Origin: Rossellomorea orangium
Lineage (GTDB): Bacteria > Bacillota > Bacilli > Bacillales > Bacillaceae_B
Direction: 5' to 3'
Length of the DNA stretch: 64,000 nt
Assembly (NCBI RefSeq): GCF_019334305.1
Contig: NZ_JAHWGH010000017.1
Coordinates: 248,001-312,000 of the forward strand
Shown one piece after another: positions 18,075 to 27,342 of the stretch; position 1 is the first letter of the stretch, and every line of letters begins with the position of its first letter. A model generated the notes under the pieces. That model made no database searches. It saw only the letters and a list, made by a program, of their open reading frames with translations, and was not told where the DNA came from. Position numbers and translations under genes: made by a program.

Positions 18075-19710
18075 CCTCATTCCTCCTTACTTCATCCTTT
18101 TGTTGTTGGTCTTCAGGCTCCTTGATCCCTGTACCTTCCAACACAAATCTGATTTCATTTTTTAAACCGTGCCAGTTTTTATTCGTATGACCGGCTATGA
18201 TGACTCCATCCCCGTCGCGCCTGATCCAGATTCTTCTATGGTGCCAATAGGCTCCTTGAATAACCCCAATCATGAAGATCGCTCCTCCGAGAGCCAAAAT
18301 CCAAAGTGTAAGATCTTTATGCACAGTTAAAGCGGATACATCTCTCGTCTCAACACCGGCAAATGACAGCTTATAATCATTTTCCCCCAGGGGCTCGAGA
18401 TTTTTTCGGATCCCTACAAAACTGATTTCACCGTCAGGCTTTTCAGGTGAGAATAATTTAAAGAGGAAAGCCGGATTATTTGGGAGCGGGGACTTTGTTT
18501 GCGGTTCCCCCTGCTCATTAAATCCTGAGAAATCCGGATAATATCCCATGAGTTCTGCTTTATAACCATCCTCGAATGTGTACGCATCCTTAGGATCAAA
18601 TAAATCGACGGTGAATTCCCCGAAGCTTTCTCCCGACTTTTTATTATCCAAAGTGAAAGACATGGATTTGAACTCATCTAATTTATAGCTTGTCTGATAC
18701 ACGGCAAAATTCCCGAATTTCAGAGGATGGTTTACCTTAATGGAATCCTCCTGCTCTTTCGTTCGTTCAGCCTTTTGGCCAGGCAGACGATCACCCGACT
18801 CTTTATACAGGACGACATCGGACTGGAAATTCTTAGCGATGGTCCCATTCTTGTCTATCGCTTCCCCGAACACTTCTTTATCTTTATCTTTGTCATACGT
18901 TTCTAGTGTAAAACCCTTGTTTTCTAAGTAATATTCCTGATCCGTACCAGGGACGGCCCTCGTTTCACCTTCTCGGATCCATACCGTTTCATCGATATAC
19001 ATCCCCGGAACGAATCGAAGCATACCTCCAAAAAGGAAAATGATAAGACCTATGTGGTTCACATATGGGCCCCATCTAGAGAAACGATTCTTCTCTGCAA
19101 GGATATTGCCATCCTCTTCCCGGATCTTATATTTCTTCTGGGTCAACTTTTCTTTTATTTGGTTGACAGGATCACTGAATTCTACTCTATCGGTTTTTCC
19201 GTATATTCTTTGGCGTTTCAAGAAACCGACATGTCTTGCTACTCGTTGGTTCTTCAAGGCCCGATACAGTGGAATCACACGGTCCAAACTACAAATGACC
19301 AGGGACACCCCGATTGATGCAATCAGTAGCAGATACCACCATGAACTATACAAATCATGGAAACCGAGAGTATAGTATAAATCCCCGAAGAATCCATATA
19401 CATCCCCATAATATTCATCTGCAGGCTGACCATTTGGAATATACTGTTCCTGTGGTAATATGGTTCCCACAGCAGAAGCGATAAGTGTGACAACAATTAA
19501 CCACACTCCTACTTTTACAGAAGAAAAAAAGTTCCAAATCTTATCTATAATCGATTTATTATACGTTTGGGAACGTCTTGCACTCCCCTCATAACGCATG
19601 TCATGGAGCTTTTCATTCTTTGCTTCTTCCGTTAGAGCCCGTCCACAGGATTCACAAAGAACCGTGCCGTTTGGATTCACATGACCGCATACACACTTAA
19701 TCTCTTTCAT
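18040..19710 (-). CDS. resB: Cytochrome c biogenesis protein ResB (Ccs1 type)
   Basis: A 556-residue membrane protein: N-terminal zinc-ribbon-like cysteines ([18 protein letters not shown], about 6-23), three membrane segments at about 65-90, 115-140 and 210-230, a large extracytoplasmic loop, and a fourth segment about 455-475. Partner of ResC in haem ligation. Lies 31 nt after resA. The N-terminal ribbon is seen in Bacillus ResB but not in all Ccs1 proteins. Confidence 0.93.
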   Translation of the reverse strand: MKEIKCVCGHVNPNGTVLCESCGRALTEEAKNEKLHDMRYEGSARRSQTYNKSIIDKIWNFFSSVKVGVWLIVVTLIASAVGTILPQEQYIPNGQPADEYYGDVYGFFGDLYYTLGFHDLYSSWWYLLLIASIGVSLVICSLDRVIPLYRALKNQRVARHVGFLKRQRIYGKTDRVEFSDPVNQIKEKLTQKKYKIREEDGNILAEKNRFSRWGPYVNHIGLIIFLFGGMLRFVPGMYIDETVWIREGETRAVPGTDQEYYLENKGFTLETYDKDKDKEVFGEAIDKNGTIAKNFQSDVVLYKESGDRLPGQKAERTKEQEDSIKVNHPLKFGNFAVYQTSYKLDEFKSMSFTLDNKKSGESFGEFTVDLFDPKDAYTFEDGYKAELMGYYPDFSGFNEQGEPQTKSPLPNNPAFLFKLFSPEKPDGEISFVGIRKNLEPLGENDYKLSFAGVETRDVSALTVHKDLTLWILALGGAIFMIGVIQGAYWHHRRIWIRRDGDGVIIAGHTNKNWHGLKNEIRFVLEGTGIKEPEDQQQKDEVRRNEDVNDSNGGVEQ

Positions 19711-19741
19711 GTAAAAACTCCTTATTTCAAGTTAAACTGCC

Positions 19742-20272
19742 TTACGGCTTGATGCTCTCTAAATCTTCGATGATATCTTCTTCGGTCATCGTACCGGTGA
19801 TGATCTTTACAATTTCCCCCTGCGGGTTAATCAGGAACGTCGTGGGAAGTGGATCGATTCCGTATGTATTCTGCACTTCCTCTTCTTTGTCTACTAAAAT
19901 AGGGAATTCCAGTCCGTGTTTTGAAACGAAACGGTTTATGAGAAAATCGGATTCCCCCACATTTACAGCTAGTATCTGTACACCCTGCTTCTGATATTTC
20001 TTATACTGATTATTCATATAAGGCATTTCTCTTTCACACGGTTTGCACCATGTTCCCCAGAAATTCAAGAAGACTCCCTGCCCCTTGTAATCGGAAAGTC
20101 GGTGTGTATTCCCATCCATATCCGTAAGGACAAAATCAGGTGCCTTGTCGCCAGCTTTTAACATTCCTCTTTCGTCCTTCGTGAAGTTTGCATAAAGAGT
20201 ATATGCAACTGCAGAAGTCAGCACAATGAGAATAATGGTCCGAATGAGTAATCTGCGCTTTTTCTTATTCAT
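19742..20272 (-). CDS. resA: Thiol-disulfide oxidoreductase ResA
   Basis: A 176-residue thioredoxin-like protein with an N-terminal membrane anchor (about 8-28) and active site WCKPCE (Cys76, Cys79). ResA reduces the haem-binding cysteines of apocytochrome c outside the membrane. First gene of resA-resB-resC with a 180-nt leader. Confidence 0.95.
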   Translation of the reverse strand: MNKKKRRLLIRTIILIVLTSAVAYTLYANFTKDERGMLKAGDKAPDFVLTDMDGNTHRLSDYKGQGVFLNFWGTWCKPCEREMPYMNNQYKKYQKQGVQILAVNVGESDFLINRFVSKHGLEFPILVDKEEEVQNTYGIDPLPTTFLINPQGEIVKIITGTMTEEDIIEDLESIKP

Positions 20273-20458
20273 TTACGTGTGCCTCCCATAGTGAAATCGT
20301 TCTCAAGAAAGGAGAAATTTTTCTCTCTTTACAGTAGCAAAGGGCCTGAAATCATAAGATTCCCTTATGAGATCAGTCCCTGCCAAAATGTACTGTTTCA
20401 TATCCTCATAATAAGCAGAGAAATATCCCCATGACTTTATGGGTAAAATTCCTTTCTC

Positions 20459-20464
20459 ATTATA
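20459..20464 (-). promoter_or_regulatory. Probable -10 element of the resA promoter
   Basis: TATAAT on the minus strand about 185 nt upstream of resA. No good -35 hexamer is present, consistent with activator-dependent transcription, as known for ResD and PhoP at this operon in B. subtilis. Confidence 0.45.
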
Positions 20465-20520
20465 TCATTTATCACTATAACGGTAGAGTTAATTATATGA
20501 AGGATATGTGACACTTTCCT

Positions 20521-21252
20521 TTATCGAATGCTTCCCGTCTCTGCCAATGTTCTTAATTGCTTCACTTCATGCGGTGTCAATTCTCTGCCTTCTCCAGCAT
20601 TTAATCCATGAAGCGTCAGGAATGCGTATCTTTCCCTTTTCAATTTTTGGACAGGGTATCCCAGGGCTTCGAACATCCGGCGTACCTGACGGTTTCTCCC
20701 TTCATGGATAGTGATTTCAACTATCGATTTTTCTTGCTTTTTATCGATACTCAGTACCTTCACTTTTGCAGGGGCGGTCATTCCATCCTCCAGTTTGATC
20801 CCTTTTTCCAGTTCACGGATCTTGAATTTGGGCGGGATTCCTTTTAATCTTGCGACATAGGTCTTTTCTATCTCATTGCTGGGGTGCATAAGGGCATTGG
20901 CAAAGTCACCATCATTGGTTAACAGCAGAATTCCGGAGGTTTCATAATCCAGTCTGCCTACCGGATAGATCCTTTCCTCTATTTCCGGGAAGAAGTCCGT
21001 TACAACCTGACGATCTTTATCATCTGTCACGGCGGAGATGACCCCCCTTGGCTTATAAAGCATATAATATACTTTGTTCTCTCTCTCGATCTGGATTCCT
21101 GTTACTTCCACTCGGTCAGAGTTTGATACCTTTGTGCCAAGTTCTTTCACTACTTTTCCGTTGACTTTCACTTTGCCTTCTATTATTAATTGCTCTGCTT
21201 TACGTCGGGATGCCACTCCACTGTGAGCAATAACCTTTTGTAATCGTTCCAC
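20521..21252 (-). CDS. rluB: 23S rRNA pseudouridine synthase RluB
   Basis: A 243-residue protein: N-terminal S4 RNA-binding domain (about 2-60) and a RsuA-family catalytic domain with the catalytic Asp in GRLDYETSGILLLTND (about 98-113). It isomerises a uridine of 23S rRNA helix 89. In the same position in B. subtilis (ypuL), between resA and spmB. Confidence 0.94.
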   Translation of the reverse strand: MERLQKVIAHSGVASRRKAEQLIIEGKVKVNGKVVKELGTKVSNSDRVEVTGIQIERENKVYYMLYKPRGVISAVTDDKDRQVVTDFFPEIEERIYPVGRLDYETSGILLLTNDGDFANALMHPSNEIEKTYVARLKGIPPKFKIRELEKGIKLEDGMTAPAKVKVLSIDKKQEKSIVEITIHEGRNRQVRRMFEALGYPVQKLKRERYAFLTLHGLNAGEGRELTPHEVKQLRTLAETGSIR

Positions 21253-21323
21253 GGTCTTTCACCTCATTATCATTTTCAATACATTTGTACTCATGAATTA
21301 TTACACAATCCAGGCAAAATAGA

Positions 21324-21370
21324 AAGGCATAAAGGAAAATCGACCTTTTTAGTCGATTCCTTTATGCCTT
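21324..21370 (-). terminator. Hairpin terminator between spmB and rluB
   Basis: About 20 paired bases around a 7-nt loop, followed on the minus strand by TTTCTATTTTG. It lies about 145 nt beyond the spmB stop and just after the short frame at 21383-21484. Confidence 0.75.
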
Positions 21371-21382
21371 GATACTTCTACT

Positions 21383-21484
21383 TTACTTTTTCAGATGGCT
21401 GTTTTCGTAAACATTGTTGCTTTTGGATGTAGCGAGTGGCGGTTGATTTCCCGTCCAGGTGTTTGCATTCCTCTGGCCAGGCAT
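21383..21484 (-). CDS. Candidate 33-residue peptide gene after spmB
   Basis: A short frame of 33 codons (MPGQRNANTW... ending ...YENSHLKK) sits between the spmB stop and the distal terminator, which would otherwise follow 145 nt of untranslated sequence. The product is hydrophilic, rich in Asn, Ser and Thr, without cysteine. The ribosome site is weak; a TTG eight codons upstream is also possible. Not recognised. Cotranscription with dacB-spmA-spmB would make it sporulation-specific; this is inference. Confidence 0.3.
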   Translation of the reverse strand: MPGQRNANTWTGNQPPLATSKSNNVYENSHLKK

Positions 21485-21513
21485 TCTTTTCTGATAGAAC
21501 CTTTCCAAATCCT

Positions 21514-22041
21514 TTAGAACATGATGGTGACGATGAAGATGGCGGCAGCGATTCCTACTAGGTCAGCTAAGAGACCCACTTTTAGGGCATCGCCCATTTT
21601 TCTGATTCCGACCGCCCCGAAATATACGGTCAATACGTATAGTGTTGTATCTGTACTGCCTTGTAAGGTTGAAGCGAGTCTTCCGATGAAGGAATCCGGA
21701 CCGTATGTTGCAATCATATCACTCATCATGCCAAGAGCAGCTGTTCCGGAAATTGGTCTGATGATGGCAAGTGGAACGATCTCCGGCGGAATTCCCAGTG
21801 CAAGCAATGCCGGGCGCATGAGGCCCACGAAAAATTCAAGGGCTCCCGACTCACGAAAGATCGTAATGGCAACAAGCATTCCGATCAGAAAGGGAATGAT
21901 GGATACCGCTATTTTTATTCCTTCTTTCCCACCATCAACGAACACTTCATACGTAGGTACCTTTTTGATTGTCCCGTAGATTAATATAAAGCCAATCATA
22001 ATAGGGATCAGCCATAATGAGATTGTCGTGATCCATTGCAT
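21514..22041 (-). CDS. spmB: Spore maturation protein SpmB
   Basis: A 175-residue membrane protein with the nucleoside-recognition (Gate) domain pattern. With SpmA it is needed for core dehydration and heat resistance of spores. The ATG directly follows the spmA stop (TAGATG) with AGAGGTG upstream. Last known gene of dacB-spmA-spmB. Confidence 0.95.
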   Translation of the reverse strand: MQWITTISLWLIPIMIGFILIYGTIKKVPTYEVFVDGGKEGIKIAVSIIPFLIGMLVAITIFRESGALEFFVGLMRPALLALGIPPEIVPLAIIRPISGTAALGMMSDMIATYGPDSFIGRLASTLQGSTDTTLYVLTVYFGAVGIRKMGDALKVGLLADLVGIAAAIFIVTIMF

Positions 22042-22635
22042 CTATTTCACCTCTCGACGGGTACGCCTATAGTGGAAATAACGGTCGATCAGTATTGCAC
22101 CAAGCGTGGATAAAATTGTAGCAATAAGGGTCGGACCCACAATTTCAGTAGGTGACACAGAATCATATTTCATTCGGATTGCAATCACCGTGGTCGGAAT
22201 GATGGTAATGCTTGATGTATTGATTGCGAGAAACGTAATCATCGACCTGCTCGCAAAGTCCCTGCCTCCATTCAATTCTTTCAGTTGCTCCATGGCCTTG
22301 ATTCCGAGTGGGGTTGCTGCATTTCCCAGGCCAAACATATTTGCCATCATATTCGATAGGATATAGCCCATGGCGGGGTGGTTTTCAGGTACCTCTGGAA
22401 AAAGTCTTGTTACGAGTGGCCTGAACATTTTGGCCAGTTTATCAAGTAAACCGGCTTCCTGAGCGATTCTCATTATGCCCAACCAGAACACTAAAACACT
22501 GACCAAGCCAATACAAAGGGTGACCGCTTCATTTGCCGACGAGAAAATGGCCTCGTTCACTTCAGACATTTTCCCATTTATCACCGCGAAAACCAATCCA
22601 ATAATGGTCATGCCTACCCATATGATGTTAACCAT
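22042..22635 (-). CDS. spmA: Spore maturation protein SpmA
   Basis: A 197-residue membrane protein with the Gate domain (NMMANMFGLGNAATPLGIKA, about 88-107). I placed the start at ATG 22635, which matches the N-terminus of B. subtilis SpmA (MVNIIWV); the frame extends upstream into dacB without homology. ATGGTTAA overlaps the dacB stop by 8 nt, so translation is coupled. Confidence 0.94.
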   Translation of the reverse strand: MVNIIWVGMTIIGLVFAVINGKMSEVNEAIFSSANEAVTLCIGLVSVLVFWLGIMRIAQEAGLLDKLAKMFRPLVTRLFPEVPENHPAMGYILSNMMANMFGLGNAATPLGIKAMEQLKELNGGRDFASRSMITFLAINTSSITIIPTTVIAIRMKYDSVSPTEIVGPTLIATILSTLGAILIDRYFHYRRTRREVK

Positions 22636-23788
22636 TGTCCCGGACCCCTGTGATGGCTTCAAATGAATACGCCCAGAATTTCCACCAGCTCTTTTTATCA
22701 TTTTCTTTTACTGATGTTTGATAGAAAATGGGAAGAGTATCCACTTCCTTGTCCCCTAGATATACCACGGCCTTTCCGACTACATCTGGCACATGTTGAT
22801 TCTTAAGCCATTCCTGCTTCGGCTTCAACATCTTGTATTCAACTTTTACGTCATCCACTTCCTCATCCGTCAATGACAGCACAGATTCCCGTTTCAGGTA
22901 AGCATGGCCTTTATATACTTCATCATCCATTTTTTCAATTTTTCCTTTTTCCAAGACAATCTTGTAATCGTATTGCTTAAATCCGTATTCGAACATTGAG
23001 ATGTGATCATTCCAGTCATCCGGCCCATTCAATGTCACGGCAATTAAATCCTCCCCATCTTTGGTGGCTGTTGACACGAGTGTCCTTTTTGCGAGTTTCG
23101 TATAACCCGTTTTCCCCCCTGTGCTAAACTTATATAATTCCGTCAGTAATCTATTTTTGTTCTTCCACTTCCGGTCCCACTTCTCGTCTGGGTTGGGTGC
23201 TGTATGGACTTTCGTTCCTGCAATTTCCTTATACACATCGTTCTTCATTGAATATCTTGTCAGGACTGCCATATCATACGCAGTGGAATAGTGATCCTCA
23301 TGATCGTCAAGACCATGGGGGTTCGAGAAATGAGTATTCTCCATACCGATTTCAGTCGCCTTTTCATTCATCATATACACGAACCCGTCCAGACTCCCTC
23401 CCACAAATTCAGCGATGGCAACGGCTGCATCATTCCCCGACCTTAGCATAAGCCCGTACACTAGGTCTTCAAGTTTGATTTTCTCCCCTGCTTTCAAGTA
23501 AAGGGATGAGCCTTCGGTACCTGCTGCATTCTGGGAGACGGTCACTACCTGATCCATCTTTCCGGACTCGACAGCAAGGACGGCTGTCATGATCTTGGTG
23601 ATGCTTGCAATTCGGCTTTTCGTATGAGCATCCTTTTCATACAGGATCCTTCCTGTTTCCTGATCCATTAAGATCGCCCTTTGTGAACTCACAGAAGGTG
23701 CAGCCTGAATCCTACTCGAAACAGTAACGAAAAGAATTGTGAATATCAGGAAATGATATATGTAAAATTTCGCTCTTTTTCGATTCAC
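22628..23788 (-). CDS. dacB: Sporulation D-Ala-D-Ala carboxypeptidase DacB (PBP5*)
   Basis: A 386-residue S11 peptidase with a signal peptide (about 8-30) and catalytic motifs SITK (about 60), SGN (about 118) and KTG (about 222), plus a C-terminal domain. DacB trims cortex peptides in the mother cell. The GTG at 23788 is 9 nt after AAAGGAG; the ATG at 23794 is only 3 nt away from it, so I prefer GTG. A sigma-E-type promoter lies upstream, and spmA follows with overlap. Confidence 0.93.
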   Translation of the reverse strand: MNRKRAKFYIYHFLIFTILFVTVSSRIQAAPSVSSQRAILMDQETGRILYEKDAHTKSRIASITKIMTAVLAVESGKMDQVVTVSQNAAGTEGSSLYLKAGEKIKLEDLVYGLMLRSGNDAAVAIAEFVGGSLDGFVYMMNEKATEIGMENTHFSNPHGLDDHEDHYSTAYDMAVLTRYSMKNDVYKEIAGTKVHTAPNPDEKWDRKWKNKNRLLTELYKFSTGGKTGYTKLAKRTLVSTATKDGEDLIAVTLNGPDDWNDHISMFEYGFKQYDYKIVLEKGKIEKMDDEVYKGHAYLKRESVLSLTDEEVDDVKVEYKMLKPKQEWLKNQHVPDVVGKAVVYLGDKEVDTLPIFYQTSVKENDKKSWWKFWAYSFEAITGVRDNG

Positions 23789-23824
23789 AGCCATCTACTC
23801 CTTTAAATCTAACGTGTTTGTACA

Positions 23825-23853
23825 AGTTTATGAGAGGACAAGGGGTAATATGA
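23825..23853 (-). promoter_or_regulatory. Sigma-E promoter of dacB-spmA-spmB
   Basis: TCATATT (23847-23853), a 14-nt spacer and CATAAACT (23825-23832) closely match the sigma-E -35 and -10 elements. The B. subtilis operon is sigma-E dependent. Confidence 0.75.
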
Positions 23854-23923
23854 GTGAAATCTTGAAAGCAATGGGGCCATTTCATATGTAGTCGTTACTT
23901 AAGTCTTCAGGAAAGTTGAGCAA

Positions 23924-23950
23924 AACAAAAAACACAGCAACGCTGTGTTT
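23924..23950 (-). terminator. Terminator of ypuI
   Basis: AAACACAGC and GCTGTGTTT form a short-loop hairpin just after the ypuI coding end, followed by TTTTGTTTTG on the minus strand. Confidence 0.75.
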
Positions 23951-24441
23951 TAGCCTTTCGAAGATAATCGGCGATGTCGGTATTCTGTCTCAAATTCGGC
24001 CAGATCCTCCCTCGCTCCATGAAAGTCTCCTTCAACATTTCGCAGCAATTCAGCAAAGCAGTCTGGAGGCTCCTGCCTGAACCGAATGACACTCTCTTCC
24101 GGATAAGAGGTACGAAGATCCTCGAACCACAGATTATAACGCGGGGAGTAATATTCGATAATACATTTATGATAGATTTTATAGAGGACCTTCTCAGCAA
24201 GGTACATCTTAAATGAATCATGTTGTAATACAGACGCAGAGGCATCCAGCCCCTCTTCACAATACACTACCAGTCTTCTCAGATTCGAAAAAAGCCCTTC
24301 GTAATATACTCTGTCCCCCGGTTTCTCTTTAAGCAGCGTGTGAATGGTAACGGAATTTAAATACTCCTCTAATTGAATGATCACTTCTTCAAGAAAGCTG
24401 TGTATTCTCTGAACCTGGGTTCCCATCATAAACTCGTTCAT
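23950..24441 (-). CDS. ypuI: DUF3907 protein YpuI
   Basis: A 163-residue soluble, mostly helical protein with the family block LLKEKPGDRVYYEGLFSNLR (about 37-56). Function unknown. The start at 24441 follows GGAGGAG; the longer frame from 24492 has an N-terminus not shared with B. subtilis YpuI. Lies between scpB and dacB as in B. subtilis. Confidence 0.8.
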   Translation of the reverse strand: MNEFMMGTQVQRIHSFLEEVIIQLEEYLNSVTIHTLLKEKPGDRVYYEGLFSNLRRLVVYCEEGLDASASVLQHDSFKMYLAEKVLYKIYHKCIIEYYSPRYNLWFEDLRTSYPEESVIRFRQEPPDCFAELLRNVEGDFHGAREDLAEFETEYRHRRLSSKG

Positions 24442-24499
24442 CCATTCTCCTCCACCTAACACCAGGGATTTTTTAGAAAGTTCAGAATTCACTATTCAA

Positions 24500-24545
24500 A
24501 ATAATAGGCAGGACTTTATCCTTCTTTAAAGAGTCCTGCCTTTTC
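24500..24545 (-). terminator. Terminator of scpA-scpB
   Basis: AGGCAGGACT (24506-24515) pairs with AGTCCTGCCT (24532-24541); the T-run on the minus strand is interrupted (ATTATTTTG). Confidence 0.75.
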
Positions 24546-24554
24546 ATATTGTGC

Positions 24555-25151
24555 TTATTCGTTTGATTCCAGTGTCTCCTGAAATTTCTCAAAGAAGAGA
24601 TCGGCTTCGTCCTGAGCGAATTCGTCTTGAATATTCTCAGGGAGGGGGGGAAGCTCCTCAATGCTTTTCAGACCGAAATAGTCGAGGAATTCCTTGGTAG
24701 TTCCAAATAGGTATGCCCGGCCGGTTCCTTCCGCTCTTCCCACTTCCTTGACAAGTCCTTTTGATGTAAGGGTCTGAATGGGCCGCTCTGTCTTCACACC
24801 TCTTATTTGTTCGATTTCCATCCTTGTGATCGGTTGTTTATACGCAATGATCGCCAGGGTTTCAAGAGCTGCCTGGGAAAGGAAGCTTACATGAGGTGAC
24901 TCCACCAATTTCTTTAAGTAATCAGCATTGCTCTTCTTTGTCACCAGTTGAAATGTCCCTGCTATTTCTATGATATAAATGCCTCTGTCGGCATCGTTCT
25001 CATAATCTTGCTTCAAGTCTTCAAGGATGCCCATCGCTCTTTGTTCTTCAATCTCAAGCACTGAACAGACCTGCTTCAGTGATAGACCTTCATCCCCTGC
25101 TGCAAAGAGCAGGCTTTCCAGGATCCCTTTCCAATTAATACTGTTCAACAA
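24555..25151 (-). CDS. scpB: Segregation and condensation protein ScpB
   Basis: A 198-residue protein of paired winged helices ([23 protein letters not shown], about 95-117). It forms the SMC-ScpA-ScpB condensin that compacts and segregates chromosomes. The TTG at 25151 is 6 nt after GGAGG and gives the family length of about 197. Overlaps scpA by 17 nt. Confidence 0.94.
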   Translation of the reverse strand: MLNSINWKGILESLLFAAGDEGLSLKQVCSVLEIEEQRAMGILEDLKQDYENDADRGIYIIEIAGTFQLVTKKSNADYLKKLVESPHVSFLSQAALETLAIIAYKQPITRMEIEQIRGVKTERPIQTLTSKGLVKEVGRAEGTGRAYLFGTTKEFLDYFGLKSIEELPPLPENIQDEFAQDEADLFFEKFQETLESNE

Positions 25152-25899
25152 GTCCTGCCTCCTCTCCTGCTTCCACAAATATTTCCGTGAAGTTTTTTTC
25201 CTGATTGACGATGATTTGCTTCCGCTTCATCAATTCCAACACAGCAAGGAATGTAACGACGAGATGCTCTTTGTTATCAGTAGGGAAAAGACTGGTAAAG
25301 GATGTACGTTGTTTAAGGTTCCGCAAATTCTCCAGAATGTCATTCATCCTCTTCTCAATGGATATTTCCTGTCTGGTAATTCTTGTTTGCACGGGCCGTT
25401 GAAGCTTTTTCCTTCTTAATAATTTATGAAAAGCCCCAAGCATATCGTATAAGGATACCTGAACTTCTGTGTTCTTTAAATCCACCGCCTCGCTGAATTC
25501 AGAAAGGTCACTCGGAGGCTTCGTATACACCTGACCGCGTTCTTCTTCACGGTGCTTCAGTTCATTGGCTGCTTCCTTAAATTTACGATACTCGATCAAA
25601 CGTTCCACCAGTTCATCACGTGGATCTTCCTCTTCAAATTCAATCTCATCGTTCAACATGCCTTCATCATGTTTTGGTAGTAGCATTTTACTCTTGATAG
25701 CAAGCAATGTAGCCGCCATTACTAAGTATTCACTAGCCACATCCAGTTGCAGGTTTTTCATCGTATGTACATATAACATATATTGCTCGGTAATCTGAGC
25801 CATAGGAATATCATATATATCAATTTCCAACGAATTAATCAGATGCAAAAGAAGATCCAGTGGACCTTCAAAAGCGTCAATCTTCACATTGTATTCCAC
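25135..25899 (-). CDS. scpA: Segregation and condensation protein ScpA (kleisin)
   Basis: A 254-residue kleisin: the N-terminal SMC-neck binding region ([12 protein letters not shown], about 9-20) and a C-terminal winged helix. The GTG at 25899 matches the B. subtilis N-terminus (MEYQVKIDTFEGP); the ATG at 25932 has no ribosome site. Ribosome site for GTG is only GGTGA, so the start is moderately sure. Confidence 0.93.
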   Translation of the reverse strand: MEYNVKIDAFEGPLDLLLHLINSLEIDIYDIPMAQITEQYMLYVHTMKNLQLDVASEYLVMAATLLAIKSKMLLPKHDEGMLNDEIEFEEEDPRDELVERLIEYRKFKEAANELKHREEERGQVYTKPPSDLSEFSEAVDLKNTEVQVSLYDMLGAFHKLLRRKKLQRPVQTRITRQEISIEKRMNDILENLRNLKQRTSFTSLFPTDNKEHLVVTFLAVLELMKRKQIIVNQEKNFTEIFVEAGEEAGLVEQY

Positions 25900-26024
25900 T
25901 TTATCACCAAATTTCTCATTACAATCTTTCATGATAGCTACTTAATAGTATAGTAGAAAGACCCCTATTCTCCAATAGAAAGTTTTGCAATTATGGGCCT
26001 CCCTGTCGTTTTGACGATGGTTTA

Positions 26025-26033
26025 TGCTACAAT
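26025..26033 (+). promoter_or_regulatory. Extended -10 promoter of ypuF
   Basis: TGCTACAAT, an extended -10 box, 32 nt upstream of the start; no clear -35. Confidence 0.5.
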
Positions 26034-26064
26034 TTAACTACCTTACACCTAATGGAGGGATCTT

Positions 26065-26595
26065 ATGGTTTATCCAAAAGCCTTTATCGATTTCCTGATG
26101 TATTTCCATGGAAATCGTGATTATTTTGAGTGCCATGAAATATTGGAAGAACATTGGAAGGATGCAGATCCTAAGAACAGGACTTCACATTGGGTGGGAT
26201 TGATCCAAGTCGCAGTCGGTTTCTATCATTACAGAAGGGGGAATCTGACAGGAGCGGAGCGAACATTCAAGAAAGCAGCCCAGAATATACAATGGAACCA
26301 AGAAGAACTGAATAAGCTCGGGATTCATTCCCATCATCTTCACGATATGCTTGTTGATACCATTCACCAAATCAAACTGGATCAACCTTATCAAAGCATC
26401 GTCATCCCATTAACCGATGATTCACTGGTAGATCAGGTTCAAGCCAGATGCATGGATAACGGATACACCTGGTGCTCACCGAGTGACCTGTCCAATACCG
26501 GTCTCGTTCACCGTCATTCCCTCAGAGACCGTTCTGAAGTCATCTTGGAACGGGAAAATGCCTTGAGAAAAAAAAGTGGCAGACCACCCTTATAG
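26065..26595 (+). CDS. ypuF: DUF309 family protein YpuF
   Basis: A 176-residue protein with the DUF309 motif DYFECHEILEEHW (about 18-30) and HWVGLIQVAVGFYHYRRGN (about 41-59), a helical metal-binding-like domain of unknown role, plus a C-terminal extension (about 105-176). The ATG follows TGGAGGG. Its last codons form one arm of the terminator for the convergent ribT. Confidence 0.88.
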   Translation: MVYPKAFIDFLMYFHGNRDYFECHEILEEHWKDADPKNRTSHWVGLIQVAVGFYHYRRGNLTGAERTFKKAAQNIQWNQEELNKLGIHSHHLHDMLVDTIHQIKLDQPYQSIVIPLTDDSLVDQVQARCMDNGYTWCSPSDLSNTGLVHRHSLRDRSEVILERENALRKKSGRPPL

Positions 26596-26608
26596 GCGGT
26601 CTGCCACT
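26567..26608 (-). terminator. Terminator of ribT, built partly from ypuF coding sequence
   Basis: AGTGGCAGACC (26575-26585) pairs perfectly with GGTCTGCCACT (26598-26608); on the minus strand eight T residues follow. The T-run and one arm lie in the last codons of ypuF. Confidence 0.9.
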
Positions 26609-26611
26609 AGA

Positions 26612-26995
<384 letters not shown>

Positions 26996-27110
26996 TTATG
27001 TTTTATGTCTAATCTATTTATTTCCTATTTTAGACAAAAACTAGAAATTTAATTGATATGAACGTTTATTTATCTTACTAAATTTACTTTTATTAAGCAA
27101 ATCAAACCAA

Positions 27111-27203
27111 TCAGTTCCCGGCAATGAACATCCAGTAGATGACGCCCCACCCGAGACCGGCAATGATTAATAGCAAGAATAATCCTCTATTACTGATCTT
27201 CAT
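27111..27203 (-). CDS. 30-residue single-span membrane peptide
   Basis: The product is MKISNRGLF followed by a hydrophobic helix (about 9-28, with GLGWG and WMF) and a short GN tail. It has all signals of a real gene: AAAGGAG 6 nt upstream of the ATG, a promoter at 27246-27273, and its own place between the lysA terminator and ribT. I do not recognise it. Such small hydrophobic peptides often modulate membrane proteins; here that is only a possibility. Confidence 0.7.
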   Translation of the reverse strand: MKISNRGLFLLLIIAGLGWGVIYWMFIAGN

Positions 27204-27245
27204 GACTGACTCCTTTGTTGACCCTATTCACTAATGTCATTGTTA

Positions 27246-27273
27246 TTGTATAGTAAAAACGATAATTGTTAAA
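27246..27273 (-). promoter_or_regulatory. Sigma-A promoter of the 30-residue peptide gene
   Basis: TTAACA (27268-27273), a 16-nt spacer and TACAAT (27246-27251), 43 nt upstream of the start codon. Confidence 0.6.
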
Positions 27274-27292
27274 GTATGTAATCCAGGAAGCA

Positions 27293-27331
27293 AAAAAAGT
27301 AGTCTTTAAGTATGATATACTTAAAGACTAG
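27293..27331 (-). terminator. Terminator of the spoVA-lysA transcript
   Basis: A 14-bp perfect stem (27301-27314 with 27318-27331, 3-nt loop) followed on the minus strand by CTTTTTTT; 12 nt after the lysA stop. Confidence 0.9.
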
Positions 27332-27342
27332 ACCCCTTTTCT

